Program-made: the position numbers and the translations under genes
The notes under the pieces: model-generated
The model's input: the letters and a program-made list of their open reading frames with translations, nothing else
Told to the model about the DNA's origin: nothing
Database searches by the model: none
Assembly: GCF_000016425.1 (NCBI RefSeq)
Contig: NC_009380.1
Coordinates: forward strand, 3,724,144-3,788,143
Direction of reading: 5' to 3'
DNA: 64,000 nt
Source: Salinispora tropica CNB-440
Lineage (GTDB): Bacteria > Actinomycetota > Actinomycetes > Mycobacteriales > Micromonosporaceae
In this document: positions 18,054 to 26,816 of the stretch, piece by piece
Layout of the letters: the number at the start of each line of letters is the position of its first letter
Position numbering within the stretch: position 1 is the first letter of the stretch

Positions 18054-19304
18054 CTAGTTCTTGCCGAGCGCGGCGGCGGCGGACATTGCCTTTTGCAGTC
18101 CCGCCAGGTCCTGGTCGCTGGAGAACTTGCCGATCGCGGAGTTCGCGGCCTCGATGGCACCCTGCGAGCAGGCGGCACCGTGGGCGCAGGACGGGACCTG
18201 CGTGCCGGTCTTCCACGCCTGGATGGCCGACTGCTGGTAGGCGGGGTAGTCGGCCTCGACGGCGTCGGTACGGGCGGGGATGGAGCCCTTCTTGAGGTTG
18301 AACGCCTGCTGTCCCTCGGCGCTGCCGACCGTCTTCAGCCAGCACTTGGTGCCCTCGGGGTTATCGGCTCCCTGCGGCAACACGAAGGAGTCGGCGAGCC
18401 ACTGGAAGGTGTCCCCGTTACCCGGGAACGTGATGTAACCGAAGTCGGTGAAGCCCTTGGCTTCGAAGTCGCTCGGCGCCCAGTCCCCCATCAGGAAGAA
18501 GCCGGCCTTGCCGTCCATGAGGAGCTTGCCAGCGTCGGTCCAGTCGTAGGTGTCCCGGTCCGTGTTGGTGTAGCTGAGCAGCCGCTTGTAGTTCTCCAGG
18601 CCCTGGGTGACCTCGGGGCTGTTCCAGTCGGTCGCACCGGTCCAGAGGCCGGTGAAGCCCTCCGGGCCGAGGTCACTGATCAGCACCGCCTCCAGCAGCA
18701 TCAGCTGGGACCAGTCCTTGCCGATCGCGAGCGGCGCACTGATGCCCGCGGCCTTCAGTGTGTCGAGCGCGGCGAGGAGGTCGGCCAGCGTCGTCGGCTC
18801 GGCCGTGATCCCCGCATCGGCCAGGACCGACGTGTTCGTCCAGAGCACGTTCGACCGGTGGACGTTCGCCGGCACCGAGTAGACCTTGCCGTCCACGCTG
18901 AGGTTGTCGATCAGTCCCGGCGGTAGCGCCTCGGTCAGGCCCCACTCGTCGTACAGGGCGCTGAGATCCTCGATCTGGCCGGCTGCGATGTATTCCGACA
19001 GCGCGGCGCCGGCGTGGGCCTGGAAGGTGTCCGGCGCGTCGCCCTGTTGGAGTCGGGAGGCCAGTACCTGCTTGGCGTTCGAACCGGCGCCGCCGGCCAC
19101 CGCCCCGTTCACGAACGAGTAGTCACATTGCTCGTCGAAGGCAGCGACCAGACCGTCGAGGCCCGCCTTCTCGCCCCCGTCGGCCCACCAGGTGAAGACC
19201 TCCACCTCCTGGTCGGCCCCGCTGTCGGCACCACCGCAAGCGGCGGGCGACAGCAACGCGAGCGCCCCAACCGCGGCGACGGCCGCCCTACGCATCCTGC
19301 TCAT
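18054..19304 (-). CDS. Sugar-binding lipoprotein of the ABC transporter
   Basis: This 416-residue extracellular solute-binding protein of the CUT1 type is anchored as a lipoprotein. The signal sequence MSRMRRAAVAAVGALALL ends at the lipobox SPAAC, with the lipidated cysteine near residue 23. The mature protein has VEVFTWWADGGEKAGLDGLV, APDTFQAHAG, VYSVPANVHRSNVLWTN, and the late W-rich GFFLMGDWAPSDF typical of family 1 binding proteins. ATG 19304 follows GGAGG closely; an upstream in-frame start is unsupported. It is the first gene of the import operon. A palindrome at 19324-19335, some 20 bases before the start, probably controls it. The ligand is inferred to be mannose or a short mannoside from context. 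Confidence 0.93.
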   Translation of the reverse strand: MSRMRRAAVAAVGALALLSPAACGGADSGADQEVEVFTWWADGGEKAGLDGLVAAFDEQCDYSFVNGAVAGGAGSNAKQVLASRLQQGDAPDTFQAHAGAALSEYIAAGQIEDLSALYDEWGLTEALPPGLIDNLSVDGKVYSVPANVHRSNVLWTNTSVLADAGITAEPTTLADLLAALDTLKAAGISAPLAIGKDWSQLMLLEAVLISDLGPEGFTGLWTGATDWNSPEVTQGLENYKRLLSYTNTDRDTYDWTDAGKLLMDGKAGFFLMGDWAPSDFEAKGFTDFGYITFPGNGDTFQWLADSFVLPQGADNPEGTKCWLKTVGSAEGQQAFNLKKGSIPARTDAVEADYPAYQQSAIQAWKTGTQVPSCAHGAACSQGAIEAANSAIGKFSSDQDLAGLQKAMSAAAALGKN

Positions 19305-19323
19305 GGTTCCTCCCGCTAGGGAT

Positions 19324-19335
19324 GACATCGTTGTC
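19324..19335. promoter_or_regulatory. Probable LacI operator before the transport operon
   Basis: GACATCGTTGTC is a palindrome with one mismatched pair and a central CG, and differs at one base from the perfect site at 19517-19528. It overlaps the leader of the binding-protein gene, where a bound LacI-family repressor would block expression. Confidence 0.65.
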
Positions 19336-19514
19336 TAAGGGTCACAACACTTTCGCTGCGGCCAGCTTTCGTCAACGTCAGCCCAGCCACGAAGAAGTAA
19401 CGATGACATCACGAGCCGACCTACCAAAAGCCACTTAACACTCCTATTGGAGGCCGACTGTGGCCCGGCGAACATGAATCGTGCTAGCGACACCCTCGAG
19501 GCACTCGACACCTA

Positions 19515-19528
19515 TTGACAACGTTGTC
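19515..19528. promoter_or_regulatory. Perfect LacI-type operator overlapping a -35 box before GH92
   Basis: GACAACGTTGTC (19517-19528) is a perfect 12-bp palindrome with the central CG usual for LacI-family sites. It overlaps a TTGACA hexamer (19515-19520) that is a plausible -35 element for the mannosidase gene; the matching -10 region (around CACGCT) is weak. The same palindrome with one change lies before the divergent transport operon 190 bases away. Confidence 0.68.
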
Positions 19529-19600
19529 TACGGCCGACACGCTTTCTCCGACCATCGAGCGTGACCCCCCTCACGCTGGACGACCCCCTGGAGGATTCAC

Positions 19601-22600
19601 GTGGGCAGACACCGGAGGGCGATCGCCATCGCGCTCGCCGCTGGCCTGGCGATACCGGGCACCCAACTGCCGGCGGCGGCGGCACCGTCGCCCGACACCG
19701 ACTTCTTCTCCTCGTTCGATTCCGACGATTCGCAGCCGACCTGGACCAACACCGTGGAAACCGACGCGGCCGGAAAGTCCAAAATGTTCGGCGTAACCGG
19801 AAGACCAGATTCCGACGGAATCCCCGGCAACATCAATGACACGATTGTCGATGTAACCGCCAACGGCGACAACCCGCCCAACGAAACTGTCCGACGGGTC
19901 ATCGACGGTGACGCGTCCACCAAATGGCTGGTCTTCGAGCCCACCGGTTGGATAGCGGCCCAGCTCGAAACGCCAGCGACCGTGGTGCACTACGCGCTCA
20001 CCTCCGCCAACGACGTACCGGAGCGGGACCCGCAGGACTGGGAGCTACAGGGGTCGACCGACGGCGACACCTGGGTCACCCTCGACACCCAGACCGGGCA
20101 GGACTTCCCCGAACGGTTCCAGACCAAGGAGTACCGGTTCAGCAACGACACCGAGTACTCGCACTACCGCCTGGACATCACGGCCAACCACGGCACGGAC
20201 ATCGTTCAACTGGCGGATCTCCAGCTGTCCAACGGCGACACCACCCCCAAGCCGCCGACACCGATGTACAGCGTCGTCGACAACGGGCCCGCGGGAAGCC
20301 CCACCGCCAAGGCCAACGCCGGCTGGAGCGGCGAACACGCGCTGCGCTACTCAGGGGGACAGACCGTTGACGGGCGCGGCTACGCCTACAACAAGATTTT
20401 CGACGTTGACATCGATGTCACCGCGACCAGCGAACTGTCGTACCTGATCTTCCCCGAGCTGACCAAGGGTGATCTGGACTATCCGAGCACCTACGCCGCG
20501 GTCGACCTCGCCTTCGACGACGGCACCTACCTCAGCGACCTGAACGCGGTCGACCAATACGGGTTCGATCTCCACCCATCGAAGCAGGGGACCACGAAGT
20601 CGCTCTACGCCGACCAGTGGAACATCAAACGATCGTCCCTCGGCGACGTGGCCGCGGGGAAGCGGATCGACCGGATTCTGATCGGGTACGACAGCGACAC
20701 CGGCCCCGGCACCTTCCGGGGCTGGGTGGACGACATCCGAGTGACCGGTAGCCCCGAGCGCCCCACCTACGACCGGCTCTCCGACTACGCCTTGACCACC
20801 CGGGGCACGAACTCCACCTTTGACTTCTCCCGAGGAAACACCTTCCCGGCGACGGCGGTGCCGCACGGCTTCAACTTCTGGACGCCGATGACCAACGCCG
20901 GCTCCAATAGCTGGCTCTACCAGTACCAACGGGACAACAACGCCGACAACCGACCGACGATCCAGGCGTTCACCGCCAGCCACGAGCCCAGCCCGTGGAT
21001 CGGCGACCGGCAGACCTTCCAGGTCATGCCGTCGGCGGCCACCGACAAACCGAACGCCAACAGAACCGCTCGGGCCCTGGCCTTCCAGCATGCCAACGAG
21101 ACGGCCAAGCCCCACTACTACGGCGTGACCTTCGACAACGGGCTCAAGACGGAGATCGCTCCCACCGACCACGCCGCCATGTTCCGATTCACCTTCACCG
21201 GGGACCGCGGCAACCTGATCTTCGACAATCTCAACAACCAGGGCGGTGTGACCCTCAACTCCGACGGCACCGTGACCGGCTTCTCCGACACCAGGCTGGG
21301 CAGCGGCGCCACCCGCATGTTCGTCTACGGCACGGTGGACCGCCCCGTCGTCGCCCACGGCGGGTTGACCGGCGGCGGTGGCGACAATGTGACCGGCTAC
21401 CTGGCCTTCGACACGTCGACGGCAAAGGTCGTGACACTGCGGATCGCGACCTCGCTGATCTCCCTCGACCAGGCTCGGAAGAACCTGGCGTTGGAGATCG
21501 CCGAGAACGACACCTTCGACTCCGTCCGCGCCCGCGCCCAGGACCTCTGGGACGACAAGCTCAAGGTCATCGAGGTCGAAGGCGCCACCGACGAGCAACT
21601 CGTGACCCTGTACTCCAACCTCTACCGACTGTTCCTCTACCCGAACTCCGCGCACGAGAACGTCGGAACCGCGGACGCACCGGAGTGGAAACACGCCGTG
21701 CAGTCCTCCACCTCGAGCACGCTCCCACCCGGGACCACACCGACCGAGACCGGCGCGGACGTCGTGGCCGGCAAGGTGTACGTCAACAACGGCTTCTGGG
21801 ACACCTACCGCACCACCTGGCCGGCGTACGCGTTGTTCAGCCCCACCATGGCCGGCGAACTCGTCGACGGCTTCGTCCAGCAGTACAAGGACGGTGGTTG
21901 GGTGTCGCGGTGGTCCGCCCCGGGCTACCGGAACCTGATGACCGGCACCAGCTCGGACGTCTCGTTCGCCGACGTGTACACCAAGGGAGTGCGCAACTTC
22001 GATGTCCGGGCCGCGTACGACGCGGCAGTGCGCAACGCCACCGTCGTGCCGCCGGGTAACCCCAACAACAGCAGCGTTGGCCGAAAGGGCCTACAGGACT
22101 CGATCTTCCGCGGGTACACGTCGACGACGGTCTCCGAAGGGGTGTCCTGGGGGCTGGAAGGCTACATCAACGACTTCGGCATCGCGAACATGGCCGCCGA
22201 ACTGGCCGACGACCCGGATACCCCGGAGGCCGACCGGGCCCGTTACCGGGAGGAGGCGGAGTACTTCCGCAGCCGGGCGCTGAACTACGTGCACGCGTTC
22301 GACCCAGCGATCGACTTCTTCCAGGGACGCGACGCGTCCGGGCAGTGGAAGTCGACACCGGAGACGTACGAGCCGCACGTGTGGGGGCACGAGCACGACT
22401 ACACCGAGACCAACGGGTGGAACTTCGCCTTCCACGTCCCGCACGACGGCGAAGGTCTCGCCAGCCTGTACGGAGGACGGGAGGCGCTGGCCGAGAAGCT
22501 GGACGAGTTCTTCGCCACGCCGGAGACGGGAACCTTCCCCGGCTCGTACGGCGGGATCATCCACGAGATGCGGGAAGCGCGGGACGTCCGGATGGGCATG

Positions 22601-23884
22601 TGGGGCTTCAGCAACCAGGTGTCGCACCACATCCCCTGGATGTACAACTACGCCGGGCAGCCTGCCAAGACACAGAAGATCGTGCGAGAGGTGTTGTCCC
22701 GTCTGTACCTCGGCAGTGAAATCGGCCAGGGGTACGCCGGCGACGAGGACAACGGCGAGACCTCGGCGTGGTACCTGTTCAGCGCGCTGGGTCTCTACCC
22801 GCTCCAGGTGGGCAGCGAGAACTACGTGATCGGTTCACCGCTGTTCACGAAGGCCACCGTGCGCCTGGACAACGGCAAGAAGATCGTCGTCAACGCTCCG
22901 AAGAACAGCGCCGACAACGTGTACGTGCAGGGGCTCAAGGTCAACGGAAAGCGACACGACCAGACCTGGATCTCCCACGACGTGCTGGCCGACGGCGCGG
23001 TGCTGGACTTCAGCATGGGCTCTGACCCGTCCTCCTGGGGCACTGGCGAGAAGGCACTCCCCATGTCGCTCACCCCGTCGGGCGAGGCTCCCCAGCCGTT
23101 GTCCGACACCCCGGTGACCGGTGGTCCGGCAGCACTGTCCGACGACACCTCCACGACCACGGCTCCGGTGGAGGCGCCGGTGCAGTGGGCGGTGGAGGGA
23201 AGCCCGGAAAGGGTCACGCACTACACCCTCACGTCGGGGCCGGACGACGGCACCGACCCCACCGGCTGGAGCCTGCAGGGCTCCTACGACGGCGACACCT
23301 GGACCACCATCGACAGTCGTGCGGGCGAGGAGTTCACCTGGCGGCTGCAGACCCGGTCCTTCGCCGTTGACCGGCCCGGGCGGTACCTGCACTACCGGCT
23401 CGCTCCGGAGGGCGGCACGGCTACCCCGGTCCTCGCCGAGGTCGAATTGCTCGCCACGGCGTCACCGGAGTGCACGACGACGGTGAGCGGCACCGTCAAG
23501 GGGCCCCTGAAGGTCGACTCCGGGGTCACGTGCTTGTCCGGGGCGACGGTCAAGGGGCCGGTTAAGGTGCAGGCCGGCGCCGCGCTCTACGCGGTCGACT
23601 CGACCATCTCCGGTCCGGTCGCCACCAACGGTGCCGAGGCGGTGGTGCTCCGGGAGGTCCAGATCGGTGGACCGCTGGCGGTGTCCCGGGTAACCGGCGA
23701 GGTGAGCATCGAACGCACCACCGTCGCCGGACCGGTGGCCCTGACGAAAAACCAGGCGCCGGTGATCGCGGCGGGGTCGGTCGGCGGACCGCTGTCGTGC
23801 TCCCAGAACACTGTCGCGCCCACCGACAACGGCGTGCCGAACTCGGTGAAGGGACCGACTTCCGGACAGTGTAAGGACCTGTAG
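19601..23884 (+). CDS. Large secreted GH92 alpha-mannosidase with accessory domains
   Basis: This 1427-residue exported enzyme starts at GTG with GGAGG six bases upstream and has a signal peptide ending near residue 27. After a short linker come a discoidin-like module (about 86-213, with DWELQGSTDGDTWVTLD), a GH92 N-terminal beta domain (about 215-385), and the GH92 catalytic region (about 390-1120). Catalytic-region landmarks are NTFPATAVPHGFNFW, HDYTETNGWNFAFHVPHD with the candidate acid glutamate near 933, GDEDNGETSAWYLFSALG near 1047 and YVIGSPLF. GH92 enzymes are calcium-dependent exo-alpha-mannosidases of N-glycans and fungal mannan. A second discoidin-like module (about 1170-1286) repeats the WSLQGSYDGDTWTTID motif. 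The last 135 residues are a repetitive GPL/GPV-containing domain of unknown role. Linkage specificity cannot be read. Confidence 0.92.
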   Translation: MGRHRRAIAIALAAGLAIPGTQLPAAAAPSPDTDFFSSFDSDDSQPTWTNTVETDAAGKSKMFGVTGRPDSDGIPGNINDTIVDVTANGDNPPNETVRRVIDGDASTKWLVFEPTGWIAAQLETPATVVHYALTSANDVPERDPQDWELQGSTDGDTWVTLDTQTGQDFPERFQTKEYRFSNDTEYSHYRLDITANHGTDIVQLADLQLSNGDTTPKPPTPMYSVVDNGPAGSPTAKANAGWSGEHALRYSGGQTVDGRGYAYNKIFDVDIDVTATSELSYLIFPELTKGDLDYPSTYAAVDLAFDDGTYLSDLNAVDQYGFDLHPSKQGTTKSLYADQWNIKRSSLGDVAAGKRIDRILIGYDSDTGPGTFRGWVDDIRVTGSPERPTYDRLSDYALTTRGTNSTFDFSRGNTFPATAVPHGFNFWTPMTNAGSNSWLYQYQRDNNADNRPTIQAFTASHEPSPWIGDRQTFQVMPSAATDKPNANRTARALAFQHANETAKPHYYGVTFDNGLKTEIAPTDHAAMFRFTFTGDRGNLIFDNLNNQGGVTLNSDGTVTGFSDTRLGSGATRMFVYGTVDRPVVAHGGLTGGGGDNVTGYLAFDTSTAKVVTLRIATSLISLDQARKNLALEIAENDTFDSVRARAQDLWDDKLKVIEVEGATDEQLVTLYSNLYRLFLYPNSAHENVGTADAPEWKHAVQSSTSSTLPPGTTPTETGADVVAGKVYVNNGFWDTYRTTWPAYALFSPTMAGELVDGFVQQYKDGGWVSRWSAPGYRNLMTGTSSDVSFADVYTKGVRNFDVRAAYDAAVRNATVVPPGNPNNSSVGRKGLQDSIFRGYTSTTVSEGVSWGLEGYINDFGIANMAAELADDPDTPEADRARYREEAEYFRSRALNYVHAFDPAIDFFQGRDASGQWKSTPETYEPHVWGHEHDYTETNGWNFAFHVPHDGEGLASLYGGREALAEKLDEFFATPETGTFPGSYGGIIHEMREARDVRMGMWGFSNQVSHHIPWMYNYAGQPAKTQKIVREVLSRLYLGSEIGQGYAGDEDNGETSAWYLFSALGLYPLQVGSENYVIGSPLFTKATVRLDNGKKIVVNAPKNSADNVYVQGLKVNGKRHDQTWISHDVLADGAVLDFSMGSDPSSWGTGEKALPMSLTPSGEAPQPLSDTPVTGGPAALSDDTSTTTAPVEAPVQWAVEGSPERVTHYTLTSGPDDGTDPTGWSLQGSYDGDTWTTIDSRAGEEFTWRLQTRSFAVDRPGRYLHYRLAPEGGTATPVLAEVELLATASPECTTTVSGTVKGPLKVDSGVTCLSGATVKGPVKVQAGAALYAVDSTISGPVATNGAEAVVLREVQIGGPLAVSRVTGEVSIERTTVAGPVALTKNQAPVIAAGSVGGPLSCSQNTVAPTDNGVPNSVKGPTSGQCKDL

Positions 23885-23892
23885 CGATATCC

Positions 23893-23923
23893 GGGGCCGG
23901 CCGCTGGCACAGTGGCCGGCCCC
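23893..23923. terminator. Strong hairpin between GH92 and proC
   Basis: GGGGCCGGCC pairs with GGCCGGCCCC, and the stem continues inward with CTG/CAG across one G-U pair to a three-base loop, about 14 bp in all. It begins nine bases after the mannosidase stop and precedes the convergent proC stop. Confidence 0.75.
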
Positions 23924-23941
23924 ACCGGTATCCGTTGCCGC

Positions 23942-24760
23942 TCAGTCGGCTTGGGCGGCCAGTTCCCCGGCGCGATCCCGGGCGGCCTCCAAAGCGGCCA
24001 AGAGCGCCGCCCGCACCCCGTGCTTCTCCAGCTCGCGGACGGCGGAGATGGTGGTGCCGGCGGGCGAGGTCACCGCCTCCCGCAGCTTTACCGGGTGCTC
24101 GCCCGAGTCGCGCAGCATGACCGCCGACCCGATCGCGGTCTGCACGATCAACTCGTGGGCGACCTGCCGGGGCAGGCCGAGCAGGATGCCCGCGTCCACC
24201 ATCGCCTCAACCAGCAGGTAGAAGTACGCCGGCCCAGAACCCGACAACGCCGTGACCGCGTCCTGCTGTGACTCGGGGACCCGCAGGGTCCCACCGAGCG
24301 GGGTGAACATCTCCTCGGCCAGGGCCAGGTGCGCGCCGGTGGCGTGCTCGCCGGCGGAGATCGCCGACATCGCCTCGTCAACCAGAGCCGGGGTATTGGT
24401 CATCACCCGCACCACCGGGGTGCCCTCGGCCAACCGCCGGCTGAAGAAGCTGGTGGGCAGGCCGGCACAGAGCGAGACGACCAGCTTGTCGGCCGGAATC
24501 TTCGGGCCGATCTCGTCCAGCAGCGCAGCCGCGTCCTGTGGCTTGACCGCGATCACGAGCACCTCGGCCTCGGCCACAGCGGTGCCGTTGTCGACCACCC
24601 GTACGCCGTAGCGGACGTCCAGCTCCTCGGCCCGCGCCTGCCGCCGGGTGGTGGCCAACAGCCGCTCGATTGGCCAGCCCGAGCGCAGCAGGCCAGAGAG
24701 CATCAGCTCGCCGATCTTGCCAGCCCCCATGACTGCGACCGTGTGCACGCTATCCGCCAT
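23942..24760 (-). CDS. proC: Pyrroline-5-carboxylate reductase
   Basis: This 272-residue cytosolic enzyme makes the last step of proline synthesis, reducing 1-pyrroline-5-carboxylate with NAD(P)H. The Rossmann start is TVAVMGAGKIGELMLSGL; further family markers are LVIAVKPQD, VVSLCAGLP, VVRVMTNTPALVDEAMSA and the C-terminal signature EAVTSPAGTTISAVRELE near residue 235. ATG 24760 follows AGAGGAA six bases upstream and gives the standard N-terminus. It is the first conserved housekeeping gene after the accessory mannoside region and is followed in the opposite transcription order by the phosphofructokinase gene, 72 bases upstream on the same strand. Confidence 0.95.
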   Translation of the reverse strand: MADSVHTVAVMGAGKIGELMLSGLLRSGWPIERLLATTRRQARAEELDVRYGVRVVDNGTAVAEAEVLVIAVKPQDAAALLDEIGPKIPADKLVVSLCAGLPTSFFSRRLAEGTPVVRVMTNTPALVDEAMSAISAGEHATGAHLALAEEMFTPLGGTLRVPESQQDAVTALSGSGPAYFYLLVEAMVDAGILLGLPRQVAHELIVQTAIGSAVMLRDSGEHPVKLREAVTSPAGTTISAVRELEKHGVRAALLAALEAARDRAGELAAQAD

Positions 24761-24832
24761 CGACCATTCCTCTTCCCGTGCAGGCCGGTGCGCGGCGGGC
24801 CGGGGATGGCCCACCGCGCACCGGGCGAACGA

Positions 24833-25861
24833 TCAGCTACCGAAGAAGACCTCGGCCTCGGCGTACCGCTCCAGCGGCACGGTCTTCAGCTCACGGGTGG
24901 CCTCGGCCAGCGGCACGCGAACGATGTCCGTGCTCTGCATCGCCACCATCTTGCCCCAGTCGCCCTCGTGCACCGCGTCGATCGCCTGGAGACCGAGCCG
25001 GGTGGCGAGCACCCGGTCGAAGGCGGTCGGGGTGCCCCCGCGCTGGATGTGGCCGAGTACGACGGTACGGGCTTCCTTGCCGGTCTTGGCTTCGAGCTGC
25101 TCGGCAAGCCACTGGCCGACGCCACCGAGGCGGACGTGGCCGAAGGCATCCAGCTCCTGGTTGTGCAGGACCATCTGGCCCTCGAGCGGGTGGGCGCCCT
25201 CGGCGACCACGACGATCGGGGCGTACTGGTGCTGGAAACGCTTCTCGACGTAACCGGCGACCTGGTTCACGTCGAACTGCCGCTCTGGCAGCAGGATCAC
25301 GTTGGCGCCACCGGCGAGCCCGGCGTGCAGCGCAATCCAGCCAGCGTGCCGACCCATCACCTCGACCACCAGGGTGCGGTGGTGGCTCTCGGCGGTGGTG
25401 TGCAGTCGGTCGATGGCCTCCATCGCGATGTTGACCGCGGTGTCGAAGCCGAAGGTGTAGTCGGTGGCGCCCAGGTCGTTGTCGATCGTCTTCGGTACGC
25501 CGATGACGTTGACGCCGAGTTCGTGCAGCTTCGTGGCCACGCCGAGGGTGTCCTCGCCACCGATCGCGATCAGCGCGTCAACGCCCTGGGTGGCGAGGTT
25601 CTCCTTGATCCGCTCAACGCCATTTTCGATCTTGAACGGGTTGGTCCGGGAGGAGCCCAGGATGGTGCCGCCGCGCGGCAGGATACCCCGTACCTCCGCG
25701 ATTCCCAGCGGGCGAGAAAGACCCTCGAGCGGGCCCTTCCAGCCATCCCGGAAGCCCACGAACTCGTGACCGTAGTTGGCCACGCCCTTCCGAACCACCG
25801 CCCGGATGACCGCGTTGAGACCGGGGCAGTCGCCACCGCCGGTGAGCACGCCGATACGCAT
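24833..25861 (-). CDS. pfkA: 6-phosphofructokinase, PPi-dependent type by motif
   Basis: This 342-residue group III phosphofructokinase phosphorylates fructose 6-phosphate. It has MRIGVLTGGGDCPGLNAVIR at the start, the donor site IGGEDTLGVA, catalytic GVPKTIDNDL, MGRHAGWIALHAGLAGG, and the fructose-phosphate site LGHIQRGGTPTAFDR. The residue after GGE is aspartate, and lysine precedes TIDND. In the well studied actinomycete enzymes, this Asp/Lys pair marks pyrophosphate as phosphoryl donor (Amycolatopsis methanolica), while ATP enzymes carry glycine in the first position (Streptomyces coelicolor). The enzyme may therefore be reversible and PPi-linked. ATG 25861 has AGGAGG eleven bases upstream. 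A link to fructose 6-phosphate from the mannoside operon is metabolic rather than genetic. Confidence 0.92.
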   Translation of the reverse strand: MRIGVLTGGGDCPGLNAVIRAVVRKGVANYGHEFVGFRDGWKGPLEGLSRPLGIAEVRGILPRGGTILGSSRTNPFKIENGVERIKENLATQGVDALIAIGGEDTLGVATKLHELGVNVIGVPKTIDNDLGATDYTFGFDTAVNIAMEAIDRLHTTAESHHRTLVVEVMGRHAGWIALHAGLAGGANVILLPERQFDVNQVAGYVEKRFQHQYAPIVVVAEGAHPLEGQMVLHNQELDAFGHVRLGGVGQWLAEQLEAKTGKEARTVVLGHIQRGGTPTAFDRVLATRLGLQAIDAVHEGDWGKMVAMQSTDIVRVPLAEATRELKTVPLERYAEAEVFFGS

Positions 25862-26008
25862 GATCTGCTCATCCTCCTGGGAACATTGGGTAAGCCCGGT
25901 TAAGCCCCAGGATATGTGTCAAAACAGACCATCGGCGCCGTTGCCGGCCCGGGGCGGGCCGTCATTGCGAACTGTAGTCCCGTCCGGTATGCGCCGACAC
26001 CGCACCCC

Positions 26009-26026
26009 GGCTACCGAGCGGTAGCC
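26009..26026 (-). terminator. Short hairpin downstream of the exoribonuclease gene
   Basis: GGCTACC, a GAGC loop and GGTAGCC form a perfect 7-bp stem 25 bases past the stop of the 3'-5' exoribonuclease gene. A modest intrinsic terminator is likely. Confidence 0.45.
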
Positions 26027-26050
26027 AACTCCCCGGGGGGCGATACCTGG

Positions 26051-26557
26051 TCAGCGTCGACCCGATCCGGTCATCGCCTGCCACCGCGCCAGGTTGTGTC
26101 GCGCGTCCACCAGCGCATCATGCCGAGCCGCGTCCGCATCCGGCAACGGCGGACGACCCCGGTCATCCCAGAATTGACGCAGGTCCTTGGTGAAGCGGGG
26201 GATCTGCCGAGGCAGCGCCGGCATCGCCCCCCACAGCTGCGCCAACGACACGTGGTCGTACGCCGCATACCACGCCCACAGCTCCAGCTGCTCCCCGGGA
26301 CGGTCCCGGACCGGCTCCAACAGGAACTCCTCCAACTCGTCGCGGATCCGCGCGCGGGACCGCCAGGCTCGATCCGCCGGCGACGGCAGCTGACTCAGCA
26401 CATTACGGCGCACCCAGGGCACCGCCCGGGAATCGTCGAACTCGGTGGAGACGGCGTAGAAGTCACGGCCGTACTCATCGACGACGCCGATCGACACCAG
26501 GTCGATAGTGCGGCCGTCCTCGATGAACTCACAGTCGTAGAAGTAGCGATAAACCAT
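26051..26557 (-). CDS. Rv2179c-like 3'-5' exoribonuclease (DEDD superfamily)
   Basis: The 168-residue protein matches M. tuberculosis Rv2179c, a DEDDh-type 3'-5' exoribonuclease. MVYRYFYDCEFIEDG carries the first D and E, VSIGVVDEYGRDFYAVSTEFD follows in pieces as in the family, WAWYAAYDHVSLAQLWG carries the middle aspartate, and HDALVDARHNLARW supplies the histidine and last aspartate. ATG 26557 is chosen because AGGA lies eight bases upstream and the family starts exactly there; a start 27 bases earlier has no support. It lies close to aroG/pfkA as in related genomes, but on its own transcript. The exact RNA substrate is unknown. Confidence 0.9.
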   Translation of the reverse strand: MVYRYFYDCEFIEDGRTIDLVSIGVVDEYGRDFYAVSTEFDDSRAVPWVRRNVLSQLPSPADRAWRSRARIRDELEEFLLEPVRDRPGEQLELWAWYAAYDHVSLAQLWGAMPALPRQIPRFTKDLRQFWDDRGRPPLPDADAARHDALVDARHNLARWQAMTGSGRR

Positions 26558-26783
26558 CACCGCCATCCTGACGTACGCCGCCACGACCGGGCCGAGGTGG
26601 GTGCCTCCAGCCGGAGCACTCCGCGTCCTCGCAGGTCAGAGCTGGTCTCGGATAGGTCTCGAAGGTCACGCAAACGAATTGAGGGGTGTACAGCAAGCGA
26701 CCAGGCCGTCATGATCTGATGTGTACCGCTACCGGAGGCGTCGGAGCACCCTGGCAGTCCCTGTCAGGCCACCCGGTGAGCGA

Positions 26784-26799
26784 GTCAAGGGTCCTTGAC
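26784..26799. promoter_or_regulatory. 16-bp palindrome before the Crp-like gene
   Basis: GTCAAGG, GT, CCTTGAC is a perfect inverted repeat 17 bases before the GTG of the Crp-family gene. Its two-base spacer favours a DNA operator over an RNA hairpin. Autoregulation by the Crp-family protein is possible, though the half-sites are not the classical TGTGA. Confidence 0.4.
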
Positions 26800-26816
26800 C
26801 GGGGAGGGGTTGGGCC

